Shown in pieces: positions 16,509 through 23,520 of a stretch of 32,530 nucleotides of DNA. The stretch comes from an uncultured Verrucomicrobiota bacterium (GTDB taxonomy: Bacteria > Verrucomicrobiota > Verrucomicrobiae > Opitutales > Opitutaceae), in assembly GCA_946482165.1 (NCBI GenBank), contig CAMLQS010000015.1, positions 1 to 32,530 of the forward strand, given 5' to 3'. The stretch's first letter is position 1; every line of letters begins with the position of its first letter. The translations under genes were made by a program, and so were the position numbers. The notes under the pieces are model-generated. The model was not told the origin of the DNA, made no database searches, and was given only the letters and a program-made list of their open reading frames with translations.

Positions 16509-16645
16509 GGCGTAGTGTGGTGGGAGGGACGTGGTGAAACGCGGAACTTCGCGCGCGCCAGCCGGGGAGGCGAGCGCTTTTGCGGCGCGGGCCTTGCGCT
16601 TGTCTCGGCGTTTGTGGCGCGCAGGGGATTGCGGGGAAAGGCGGC

Positions 16646-16867
16646 TCAGGCGGGAGGTTTGCCGCCTTCGAAACCGGGGATGGTTTCGCCAGAGCGGCCT
16701 TTGACGACGAGAGAGAGCAGGTGCTCCATGGCTTGCAGGCGGGTCCAGCCGCGCTCGGCGACGAGTTGATCGCAACGTTTGAGGAGCTGGTCGGCCATGG
16801 CAACGGCTTGCGGGCCTTCCGCGCCCAGACGGGTGCAAAGCGTGACGAGTTGTTCGCGTTCGGTCAT
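16646..16867 (-). CDS. Small hypothetical protein, 73 residues, translationally coupled to ygfZ
   Basis: The start codon overlaps the ygfZ stop as ATGA, the classic sign of translational coupling. The protein starts MTEREQLVTLCTRLGAEG and is mostly helical, with two amphipathic helices (about 18-35 QAVAMADQLLKRCDQLVAER and 38-52 TRLQAMEHLLSLVVKG) and a Gly/Pro-rich tail ending EGGKPPA. There is no signal peptide or membrane segment. I do not recognise a domain. GC-rich third positions and the overlap make it a credible gene. Its position suggests a role connected with YgfZ or a shared operon only by convenience; no function is claimed. Confidence 0.7.
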   Translation of the reverse strand: MTEREQLVTLCTRLGAEGPQAVAMADQLLKRCDQLVAERGWTRLQAMEHLLSLVVKGRSGETIPGFEGGKPPA

Positions 16868-17823
16868 GCGGGAAGCGGGTCGAGGATGTGGACGGCGTGG
16901 TTGTCGGCGCTGGTGATCGAAGCGGCGGAGGCAAGCCCGAGGAGATTGAGAATAGCGAGTCCGAGCCAGCCGCCGCGTCCGTCGTCGACCACGGCGCGAA
17001 GCTCGCCGATGCGCTTGTCGTTTTGGCGAAGCTCGACATTCACCGCGGGAGCGGGGCCGACTCCCCCCACTCGCAACAGGCGGCGTCGCACCTGCCCCAT
17101 CGCGTGTAGGCGGGCCATGACCTCCTGGCCCAGATAGCACCCTTTGTTGAACGAGATCGCGACGTTTTCGAGACCCGCCTCCTGCGGCAGATCCTGCGGG
17201 CCAAATTCTCCGGGAATGGCGGGGACGCCGGTGGCGAGGCGCGCGCGATGGAGGGCGATGGCGGAAAGTTCGCCAAGCTCGGCAGGCGGGGGGAGGACCG
17301 GAACGGCGGACGACGCGCCTGCAATGGACGTCGGGCGCAACCAGTCCCAGATGTGGCCTTGGCCGCGACGTCCGGCGAAAATGTAGCCTCCGCCGAGCGC
17401 GGCCCAATAGCCTGGCGCGGGCGTTTCGCCAAGAGACGCCGCGAGCCAGCGCTCGGCGGTCGCGCCGGCGAGCGTGACTTGGTCCCACATTCTTTCTTCC
17501 GGCGTCACCGTGACGTCGTCGGCGATGATGAAATCTTCCAGACGGGCGCGCAGGCTCTCGCCGTCGGTGTGCGCGCTCCAAAGCCACCAACGCTCGGCGT
17601 TCTCTTTTAGAACGAGGCTTTCGCCGAGGATTCGACCCTTTGTGTTAAGCCAGAGGGCTTCCGCGCATTGTCCGGCTTGCAGGGGGCGAAGATCTTGCGT
17701 GCATTGGCCCTGCAGAAAAGTTGGGGCGTCCGGACCCGAAACGCGGAGCCAAGCGTTGGGGCGCGCGCGCGCGGCGCCTTGCGGCGCGTTGATCATCGAT
17801 TTTAAGTCGCTAGATTTAAGCAT
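16864..17823 (-). CDS. ygfZ: YgfZ-type folate-binding Fe-S cluster maintenance protein
   Basis: A 319-residue relative of the glycine-cleavage T protein, implicated in folate-dependent assembly or repair of Fe-S enzymes in the cytoplasm. The family signature is KGCYLGQEVMARLHAMGQVRR at about 227-247, with the conserved Cys229. The N-terminal part has WLRVSGPDAPTFLQGQCTQD and WLNTKGRILGE, both typical. The start is uncertain: ATG at 17823 or an in-frame ATG at 17796 (MINAPQG); neither has a Shine-Dalgarno site, and the first nine residues look unconserved. It heads the ygfZ-73aa-galK series and diverges from the aromatic biosynthesis operon across a structured 330-bp region. Confidence 0.88.
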   Translation of the reverse strand: MLKSSDLKSMINAPQGAARARPNAWLRVSGPDAPTFLQGQCTQDLRPLQAGQCAEALWLNTKGRILGESLVLKENAERWWLWSAHTDGESLRARLEDFIIADDVTVTPEERMWDQVTLAGATAERWLAASLGETPAPGYWAALGGGYIFAGRRGQGHIWDWLRPTSIAGASSAVPVLPPPAELGELSAIALHRARLATGVPAIPGEFGPQDLPQEAGLENVAISFNKGCYLGQEVMARLHAMGQVRRRLLRVGGVGPAPAVNVELRQNDKRIGELRAVVDDGRGGWLGLAILNLLGLASAASITSADNHAVHILDPLPA

Positions 17824-17858
17824 TTAACAAGGAATGTGAGACTTTTTGAGAGTTTTTA

Positions 17859-17886
17859 TTGACGGAGGCCTTACGCCGAGTATCTC
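17859..17886 (+). promoter_or_regulatory. Candidate sigma70-type promoter for the aro leader
   Basis: TTGACG (17859-17864) and TATCTC (17881-17886) are separated by 16 bp and preceded by a T-rich stretch. This is the best -35/-10 pair in the divergent region between ygfZ and the DAHP synthases. A start a few bases downstream would give a leader RNA of about 260 nt. It is a match by eye only. Confidence 0.4.
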
Positions 17887-17887
17887 T

Positions 17888-17990
17888 CCCCATATCACTT
17901 TTCCACCTTCTCCTGTGCAAACAGGAGTTTTGGGGTAACTAAGAAAGCAAATGCCCGGTCGCTTAGGGGTAGGCGACCGGGCAACTTATT
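17888..17990 (+). ncRNA. Structured leader or small RNA upstream of the DAHP synthase pair
   Basis: Two strong hairpins lie in tandem. The first has 7-bp arms CTCCTGT and ACAGGAG closed by a GCAA tetraloop (17910-17927) and followed by TTTT. Outside it CCCCA (17888-17892) can pair with TGGGG (17931-17935). The second has perfect 11-bp arms TGCCCGGTCGC and GCGACCGGGCA (17952-17983), a 10-nt loop, and a T-rich sequence after it. The arrangement fits an attenuated leader, or a short RNA ended by the second stem. I do not recognise a known riboswitch class. The rest of the 330-bp region has no convincing gene. Confidence 0.5.
17952..17990 (+). terminator. Strong hairpin with T-rich tail ahead of the aro operon
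   Basis: An 11-bp perfect GC-rich stem (17952-17962 with 17973-17983) is followed by ACTTATTTT. It can act as a terminator about 165 bp before the first DAHP synthase, either ending a separate small RNA or acting as an attenuator. Confidence 0.6.
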
Positions 17991-18064
17991 TTACGAGATT
18001 GGCGCCGCGAGCGCGAAGAAGGCGGTTTTGGCTCACCCGCTCGATTTCCCGCGTTTCCCCTGCG

Positions 18065-18083
18065 GATCCACTTTCGGTGGATC
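18065..18083 (+). promoter_or_regulatory. Third leader hairpin upstream of the first DAHP synthase
   Basis: GATCCAC and GTGGATC form perfect 7-bp arms around TTTCG and are followed by TTCATTTT. It lies 70 bp before the start codon and resembles a weak terminator or an RNA stability element. Confidence 0.45.
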
Positions 18084-18153
18084 TTCATTTTCGAGGTTTA
18101 AGCGGCGGCTTGCCCTGCGCCCGACGCGCGCGCCATGGTGCTCGTTTCTGTCC

Positions 18154-19209
18154 ATGCTATCGACCTCCGATCTCAACATAGTGGAGATGCGTCCGCTTCC
18201 CACGCCCGCCCAATTGCTGGCAGATTTCCCGATTTCGGAGTCGCAGGCGGCTTTTGTCACCCAGGCGCGCAACGGCATCCAGCGAATCATCTTCACCGAC
18301 GAGCGGCGTTTCCTGCTGATTGTCGGACCCTGCTCGATTCACGATGTCGAGGCCGGCCGCGACTATGCCCGCCGGCTCGCCGCGCTGGCCAAGGAGGTCG
18401 GCGACCGCGTGATGATCGTGATGCGCGTCTACTTTGAAAAGCCGCGCACGACGGTCGGCTGGAAAGGGCTGATCATGGATCCGCAGCTCGACGGCTCGTC
18501 CGACATCGCCGCGGGCTTGCGCGTCGGCCGCGCGTTCCTGGGGGAGGTGCTCGACCTCGGCCTGCCGACGGCGACGGAGTTTCTCGATCCGATCATGCCG
18601 CAATACATCGCCGACCTGGTGTGCTGGGGCGCCATCGGGGCGCGGACGACGGAATCACAGACGCATCGTCAGCTCGCCTCCGGTCTTTCGATGCCGATCG
18701 GCTTCAAAAACGGCACCGATGGCACCCTCCAGTCGGCCGTCAACGCGATCAAGGCCGCCGGGCAGTCGCACACCTTTCTGAGCATCCGTCGCGACGGGGC
18801 GCCAGTCTCCGTGCGCACGCATGGCAACCGGGATTGCCACGTCGTTCTGCGGGGTGGCGCGAAGGGGCCCAACTACTCCCCCGCGCACATCGCCGAGACC
18901 GAGGCCCTGCTGGTCAAGGCGGGTCTGCCCGCGTCCATTCTCGTCGACGTGTCGCACGACAACTCGTCGAAAAAGCCCGAGATGCAGCCAGAGGTCGTCC
19001 GCGCGCTCATCGCGCAGATCCGGGCGGGCAACCGCTCGATCATGGGCGCCATGCTCGAGAGCAACCTGCACGCGGGCAACCAGCCCTTTCCGCAGGCCAA
19101 GAGCGCGCTCAAATACGGCGTTAGCATCACCGACGGCTGTATCGACTGGGAGACTACGCTCGGTCTCGTCCGCGAGCTGCACGCCGCCCTCGCCCCCCGT
19201 TTCGCCTGA
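18154..19209 (+). CDS. aroG: DAHP synthase, class I (AroG-like, predicted Phe-type)
   Basis: Condenses phosphoenolpyruvate and erythrose-4-phosphate into DAHP, the entry to the shikimate pathway. The 351 residues carry the metal Cys in GPCSIHD (58-64), MRVYFEKPRTTVGWKGLI, GARTTESQTHRQLASGLSMP, CHVVLRGG, MLESNLHAGNQ and YGVSITDGCIDW, the standard set for the E. coli AroF/G/H type. Residue 210 is Ser in TFLSIRRDG, matching the position that is Ser in Phe-sensitive AroG and Aro3. The start is the ATG at 18154: it gives the same length as the neighbouring paralogue, and its residues from STSDL on align with it. There is no Shine-Dalgarno site. It is first in a two-gene operon behind a hairpin-rich leader. 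The enzyme is certain; the inhibitor is a prediction. Confidence 0.93.
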   Translation: MLSTSDLNIVEMRPLPTPAQLLADFPISESQAAFVTQARNGIQRIIFTDERRFLLIVGPCSIHDVEAGRDYARRLAALAKEVGDRVMIVMRVYFEKPRTTVGWKGLIMDPQLDGSSDIAAGLRVGRAFLGEVLDLGLPTATEFLDPIMPQYIADLVCWGAIGARTTESQTHRQLASGLSMPIGFKNGTDGTLQSAVNAIKAAGQSHTFLSIRRDGAPVSVRTHGNRDCHVVLRGGAKGPNYSPAHIAETEALLVKAGLPASILVDVSHDNSSKKPEMQPEVVRALIAQIRAGNRSIMGAMLESNLHAGNQPFPQAKSALKYGVSITDGCIDWETTLGLVRELHAALAPRFA

Positions 19210-19235
19210 TCCCGCCGCGCCGCCCCCGTTCACAC

Positions 19236-20291
19236 ATGCAAAAAACTTCCGATCTTCACGTCGTCGAGACCTTCCCCCTGCCCACCCCGGCGCAGCTCCT
19301 CGCGGAATTGCCCAAGACCGAGGCGCAGGCGGAGTTCATCACCGCGGCGCGCCGCGATATCCAGAAACTGATCTTCACCGACGACCGCCGGTTCCTCCTG
19401 GTGATCGGCCCCTGCTCGATCCACGACGTCGAGGCCGGCCGCGACTATGCCCGCCGTCTCTCCGCCTTGGCCAAGGAGGTGTCCGATCGCGTGATGATTG
19501 TGATGCGCGTCTATTTCGAGAAACCCCGCACCACCGTGGGGTGGAAGGGCCTTGTGATGGATCCGCACCTCGACGGCTCCAACGACATCGCCGCCGGCCT
19601 GCGCCTCGGCCGCGCCTTCTTGCGCGAGGTGCTCGACCTCGGTTTGCCGACCGCCACCGAATTCCTCGATCCGATCACGCCGCAATACATCGCCGATCTC
19701 GTGTGTTGGGGCGCCATCGGCGCGCGCACGACCGAATCGCAGACCCACCGCCAGCTCGCGTCCGGTCTTTCCATGCCCATCGGTTTCAAGAACGGCACCG
19801 ACGGCGGCTTGCAGGTCGCGATCAACGCGATCAAGGCCGCCTCGCAGCCTCAGACCTTCCTCGGCATCGGGCTCGACGCCGCCGCCGCCGCCGTCCGGAC
19901 CAGCGGCAACCGCGATTGCCACATCGTGCTGCGCGGCGGCTCCAAGGGCCCGAATTTCTCGGCCGCGCACATCGCCGAGACGGAGGCCATGCTGACCAAG
20001 TCCAGCCTGCCCGCATCGATCCTCGTCGACGCCTCGCACGATAACTCCTCCAAAAAGCCGGAGCTCCAGCCCGACGTGATTCACGCCCTTCTTGGCCAGA
20101 TCCAAGCCGGCAACACCTCGATCATGGGCGCCATGGTCGAGAGCAACCTCGGCGCGGGCAACCAGGCCTTCCCCCAGCCGAAGGAGAAGCTCCAATACGG
20201 CGTCAGCATCACGGACGGCTGCATTGATTGGGCGACGACGGAAAAACTCGTGCGCGACCTGCATGCCGGGCTCGCGGCGCGCTTCGCCTGA
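19236..20291 (+). CDS. aroF: DAHP synthase, class I (AroF-like, predicted Tyr-type)
   Basis: A second DAHP synthase of exactly the same length (351 residues), 26 bp after the first; they align without gaps over the whole length and are near-identical in the catalytic core, so they arose by tandem duplication. All active-site motifs are kept (GPCSIHD, GARTTESQTHRQL, CHIVLRGG, MVESNLGAGNQ, ITDGCIDW). Divergence is concentrated around 201-222, part of the allosteric region by comparison with E. coli AroG. Residue 210 is Gly in TFLGIGLDA, as in Tyr-sensitive AroF and Aro4. The two copies therefore look like a Phe/Tyr isozyme pair kept in one operon. The ATG has no Shine-Dalgarno site. Confidence 0.93.
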   Translation: MQKTSDLHVVETFPLPTPAQLLAELPKTEAQAEFITAARRDIQKLIFTDDRRFLLVIGPCSIHDVEAGRDYARRLSALAKEVSDRVMIVMRVYFEKPRTTVGWKGLVMDPHLDGSNDIAAGLRLGRAFLREVLDLGLPTATEFLDPITPQYIADLVCWGAIGARTTESQTHRQLASGLSMPIGFKNGTDGGLQVAINAIKAASQPQTFLGIGLDAAAAAVRTSGNRDCHIVLRGGSKGPNFSAAHIAETEAMLTKSSLPASILVDASHDNSSKKPELQPDVIHALLGQIQAGNTSIMGAMVESNLGAGNQAFPQPKEKLQYGVSITDGCIDWATTEKLVRDLHAGLAARFA

Positions 20292-20300
20292 AGGTTGCCG

Positions 20301-20416
20301 GAAAATTTCAACGCGGAGGCGCAGAGACGCAGGGGGGAACGGGCGGCGGCGCGAGAGCCTTGCGTCTGTTGACCGTTATTTTCCCGCCTCCGCGCCTCCG
20401 CGTCTCTGCGTTAAAG
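20301..20416. repeat. Imperfect inverted repeat of AACGC(G/A)GAG units
   Basis: The left half (20308-20332) reads AACGCGGAGGCGCAGAGACG and onward. The right half (about 20385-20414), read on the minus strand, starts TTAACGCAGAGACGCGGAGG. Each half is built of 8-nt units GGAGGCGC and AGAGACGC in exchanged order. GAAAATTT flanks the left and ATTTTC the right copy. It fills much of the 227-bp gap between the aro operon and mdh. Such intergenic AACGCAGAGACGC elements are, to my knowledge, dispersed in several environmental bacterial lineages. Confidence 0.7.
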
Positions 20417-20518
20417 ATACGGTCTTGCTCGCGCCCCGCGCTTTTTTGCGCCGGAAAACGCAATCGGTGCGTGTCCTCCGCGCTGATTTTGACCTAGGCT
20501 CAAGGTCTTCCCACATCC

Positions 20519-21514
20519 ATGAGCACCAACGCTTCCCCCATCCGCGTCGCCGTCACCGGCGCCGCAGGCCAGATCGGTTACTCCCTTCTCTTCCGCATCG
20601 CTTCCGGCGCCATGTTTGGTCCGGACCGTCCGGTCATCCTTCAGCTGATCGAAGCTCCCTTCGAAAAGGCGATGAAGGCCCTCGAAGGCGTGGCCATGGA
20701 GCTCGACGACTGCGCTTTCCCGCTGCTCAAGGGCATCGTCATGACCGACCAGCCGGAGGTCGGCTTCAAGGATGCGAACTGGAGCTTGCTCGTTGGCGCG
20801 AAGCCCCGTGGGCCCGGCATGGAGCGTGCCGACCTGCTCAAGGACAACGGCAAGATTTTCATCGGCCAAGGCCAGATCATCGACCGCGTCGCGGCCGACG
20901 ACGCCCGTGTCGCCGTGGTGGGGAACCCGGCCAACACCAATTGCATGATCGCCGCCTCGCAGGCCAAGCGGCTCCCGGCCGATCGCTTTACGGCGATGGT
21001 TCGCCTCGATCAAAATCGCGCGCAAACCCAGCTCGCCAAGAAAGCCGGCGTGGACCTCACCGCGGTGAAGGACATTTTCATCTACGGCAATCACAGCCCG
21101 ACCATGTTCCCGGCCTTCGCCCATGCGACGATCGACGGCAAGAAGGCGATGGACGTCATCAGCGATCACGCGTGGTTGAAGGGCCCCTTCCTGGAGACGG
21201 TCGGCAAGCGTGGCGCCGCCATCATCGCCGCCCGCGGCGCCTCCTCCGCCGCCTCCGCCGCGAACGCTCTCGTCGATCATGTGCGCGACCTCATGACGCC
21301 CGGCAAGATCCACTCCGTCGCGGTGAAGTCCAACGGCCTCTACGGCTTCGACAAGGACGTGTGGGCCGGCATGCCCGTGCGCACCACGACGCCCGGCAGC
21401 TACGAGGTCATCACCGGCTACGAGATGTGCGATTTCTGCAAGGAGCGCATCGCGATCACCAACAAGGAACTCGTCGAAGAGCGCGCCGCCGTCGTCGACA
21501 TGCTCAACGGCTGA
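20519..21514 (+). CDS. mdh: Malate dehydrogenase
   Basis: Interconverts malate and oxaloacetate with NAD(H) in the TCA cycle. The 331 residues fit the long bacterial/cytosolic-type group. The NAD-binding GAAGQIG is at 14-20 and [12 protein letters not shown] follows. The substrate arginines are in the mobile loop [15 protein letters not shown] and in RLDQNRA, the catalytic His is in [13 protein letters not shown], and [10 protein letters not shown] is the family contact loop. The C-terminal region contains CDFCKE, an unusual Cys pair near residues 303-306. The ATG at 20519 gives the expected N-terminus and has no Shine-Dalgarno site. It is a single-gene unit between repeat elements, closed by a terminator. 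Confidence 0.96.
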   Translation: MSTNASPIRVAVTGAAGQIGYSLLFRIASGAMFGPDRPVILQLIEAPFEKAMKALEGVAMELDDCAFPLLKGIVMTDQPEVGFKDANWSLLVGAKPRGPGMERADLLKDNGKIFIGQGQIIDRVAADDARVAVVGNPANTNCMIAASQAKRLPADRFTAMVRLDQNRAQTQLAKKAGVDLTAVKDIFIYGNHSPTMFPAFAHATIDGKKAMDVISDHAWLKGPFLETVGKRGAAIIAARGASSAASAANALVDHVRDLMTPGKIHSVAVKSNGLYGFDKDVWAGMPVRTTTPGSYEVITGYEMCDFCKERIAITNKELVEERAAVVDMLNG

Positions 21515-21565
21515 GCCTCGTCGGCGGGGTCTCGGTTGCTTCCGCTTCCATTCCCACGATTCCCT

Positions 21566-21598
21566 AGGCCGGGCCTTCTTCCCGAGGTCCGGCCTTTT
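21566..21598 (+). terminator. Intrinsic terminator of mdh
   Basis: The 11-nt arms AGGCCGGGCCT and AGGTCCGGCCT pair with one mismatch around an 8-nt loop, and TTTT then GCTTTTTT follow. It lies 51 bp after the mdh stop codon. Confidence 0.8.
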
Positions 21599-21604
21599 GC
21601 TTTT

Positions 21605-21730
21605 TTAACCACGGATCACGCGGATTTTCGCGGATAAGAACCGGATCGATCCGCGTTCATCCGTGGTCAAGAAATCCGCGCCCATCTGCGCCACTTGTTC
21701 GCCGGTGGCGAAATCCGCGGTTAAACACTT
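21605..21730. repeat. AACCACGGAT/GCGGAT-type repeat cluster
   Basis: ACCACGGAT (21608-21616) and ATCCGTGGT (21659-21667) are perfect inverted arms. Between them GGAT recurs every 9-10 nt (21613, 21622, 21632), with ATCCGCG on the return strand. Further ATCCGCG copies follow at about 21674 and 21713, the last ending GCGGTTAAA, an inverted echo of the TTTAACCACGGAT start. It is an intergenic element with no coding content, between the mdh terminator and the 88-residue gene. Confidence 0.65.
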
Positions 21731-21738
21731 CGCGCGTT

Positions 21739-22005
21739 TCAGAACTGCGAGATCGCCCGCGCGCTCTCGAGCACGACCCAGCCGAGGCCGCCGGCGCCGA
21801 GGAGAGCCACGGTCGCGCGCACGATTTTTTGGAGACGCAGCCGACGGTCGAAACGATCCGGGCGTCGCGCCTCGAAACAGCCGCTGGCGTCGACAAAGCT
21901 CACGAACTGGGCGTTGCGAATCGCGGTGCGACCGATGCGCGCGTTGTCGACCCGGCCCATGCGAATGGGCGGACGACGAAAAAGATTTCTCAAAAGGCGC
22001 AACAT
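21739..22005 (-). CDS. Small hypothetical membrane protein, 88 residues
   Basis: Not recognised. The protein starts MLRLLRNLFRRPP, is basic in its first 65 residues, and ends with one hydrophobic helix at about 65-84 (ATVALLGAGGLGWVVLESA), so a tail-anchored or single-pass membrane protein is possible. Third codon positions are strongly G/C, as in the neighbours, which supports coding. There is no Shine-Dalgarno site. It diverges from lysA across 115 bp and runs into the GGAT repeat cluster. A chance open frame in high-GC DNA cannot be excluded. Confidence 0.5.
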   Translation of the reverse strand: MLRLLRNLFRRPPIRMGRVDNARIGRTAIRNAQFVSFVDASGCFEARRPDRFDRRLRLQKIVRATVALLGAGGLGWVVLESARAISQF

Positions 22006-22120
22006 GGAGACCGGCGGAATTTCCGCGGCAGCACACCGTGAAATTTGGGTGGTCTTCGCAAGGGGAAACCCGCCAAGTTGGGCCTTTTCACCTCCTGTTA
22101 CCGATTCTCAGAAACACGCC

Positions 22121-23428
22121 ATGCACCACTTCCGCTACGCCGGCCAAAATCTCCAATGCGAAGGTGTCGATCTCGCCGAGATCGCGCGCCTCTACGGCAC
22201 GCCGACCTACGTCTACAGCACGGCCACGATGGCCGACAACTACACGCGCCTAGCCGCCGGACTGAAGGGCCTGGATCTCCAGATTTGCTACGCGATGAAG
22301 GCGAACTCGAACATCGCGATTCTCCGTCACTTCGCGAACCTCGGCGCCGGCTTCGACCTCGTGAGCGGCGGCGAGATCCGTCGCGTTCTCGCCGCGGGTG
22401 GCGACATCAAGCGCTCCGTCTTCGCCGGCGTCGGCAAGACCGAGGCCGAGATCGAGCTCGCGATCAAGAACGGCATTTTCGCCTTCCACGTGGAGAGCGA
22501 GCCCGAGATCGCCCGCATCAACCATGTCGCCGGCAAGCTCGGCGTGAAGGCGCCCATCGCGATCCGCATCAACCCCGACGTCGACGCGCACACCCACGCC
22601 AAGATCACCACCGGCAAGTCGGACAACAAGTTCGGCATCCCGCTCTCCAACGCCGCCGCCGCCTACGAGACCGCCGCGCGTTTCCCGCACATCCAGATCA
22701 AGGGCGCGCAGATGCACATCGGCTCGCAGCTCACCAGCCTCGCCCCCTTCGTCGAGGCGGTGAAGAAGGTCGCTCCCTTCGTGCAGGAGCTGAAGGCCAA
22801 GTATGGGATCAGCTACTGGTCCATCGGCGGCGGCATCGGCATCATCTACAAGGACGCGCTCGCCAGCGGCGACGCGGCTTGGTGGACCGCTCAGCCCGCC
22901 GAAAGCCGTCCGCTCACGCCCGAGGCCTATGGCGAGGCGCTCACGCCCTTGCTCGCCTCGCTCGGCCTCAAGATCCTGCTCGAGCCCGGTCGCTATCTCG
23001 TCGGCAACGCCGGCGTGCTCCTCTCGCGCGTCGAATACCTGAAGCGCGGCAAGTCGAAGAACTTCCTCATCGTCGACGCCGCGATGAACGACCTCGTGCG
23101 TCCCGCGATGTATGACAGTTTCCACGAGATCGTGCCCCTGCGTCGCGACTCCGCCCGCGCCGCCATCGCGGCCGACATCGTCGGCCCCGTTTGCGAGAGC
23201 GGCGACTGCTTCGCGAAGGACCGCCAGATCCAGGAGGTCGGCGAGGGCGAGTTCATCGCCTTCATGAGCGGCGGCGCCTACGGCTTCACGATGGCCAGCC
23301 GCTACAATACGCGCTGCATGGCCGCCGAGGTGTTGGTGAAGGGCGGCGCGAGCGACTTGATCAACTCGCGTGAAACCTTCGAGCAACAGATCCAGAACGA
23401 GAAGCTGCCGGCGTTTCTGACGAAGTAA
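22121..23428 (+). CDS. lysA: Diaminopimelate decarboxylase
   Basis: A PLP enzyme that decarboxylates meso-diaminopimelate to L-lysine, the last step of lysine biosynthesis. The 435 residues fit the family. The PLP lysine is K60 in CYAMKANSN, the phosphate-binding SIGGGIGI lies near 232-240, and GAQMHIGSQ, EPGRYLVGNAG and CESGDCFAKDR are the other active-site segments. The ATG at 22121 (MHHFRYAG) gives the usual N-terminus; upstream in-frame ATGs lie in non-conserved sequence overlapping the divergent gene. There is no Shine-Dalgarno site. A potentially folded leader precedes it and a strong terminator follows. Confidence 0.96.
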   Translation: MHHFRYAGQNLQCEGVDLAEIARLYGTPTYVYSTATMADNYTRLAAGLKGLDLQICYAMKANSNIAILRHFANLGAGFDLVSGGEIRRVLAAGGDIKRSVFAGVGKTEAEIELAIKNGIFAFHVESEPEIARINHVAGKLGVKAPIAIRINPDVDAHTHAKITTGKSDNKFGIPLSNAAAAYETAARFPHIQIKGAQMHIGSQLTSLAPFVEAVKKVAPFVQELKAKYGISYWSIGGGIGIIYKDALASGDAAWWTAQPAESRPLTPEAYGEALTPLLASLGLKILLEPGRYLVGNAGVLLSRVEYLKRGKSKNFLIVDAAMNDLVRPAMYDSFHEIVPLRRDSARAAIAADIVGPVCESGDCFAKDRQIQEVGEGEFIAFMSGGAYGFTMASRYNTRCMAAEVLVKGGASDLINSRETFEQQIQNEKLPAFLTK

Positions 23429-23449
23429 GGCGAGTTGTTTGTGCAGAAC

Positions 23450-23489
23450 AAAAAGGCCTCGCGGGCGCATTCGCCCGCGAGGCCTTTTT
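23450..23489. terminator. Strong bidirectional terminator between lysA and the oxidoreductase
   Basis: A perfect 18-bp stem runs from AAAAAGGCC to GGCCTTTTT (arms 23450-23467 and 23472-23489) around the loop CATT. The A-run and T-run at its ends let it work for both convergent genes. Confidence 0.93.
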
Positions 23490-23520
23490 GTGTCGCGTTG
23501 CGTCTTGCGCGCGGGCCGGC

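Noticed and set aside
17884..17906. MraZ-box-like GTGGAAAAGTG..GGGGAG on the minus strand
   Set aside because: Spacing and repeat number do not fit a set of MraZ boxes, and no division/cell-wall operon follows.
17951..18181. A 76-codon reading frame as a leader peptide of the aro operon
   Set aside because: It starts inside the 11-bp hairpin, is Arg-rich with no cluster of Phe, Tyr or Trp codons, and overlaps the start of the DAHP synthase in another frame.
22006..22120. Lysine riboswitch upstream of lysA
   Set aside because: The gap is only 115 bp and lacks the five-helix core and conserved sequence blocks of the known lysine riboswitch.
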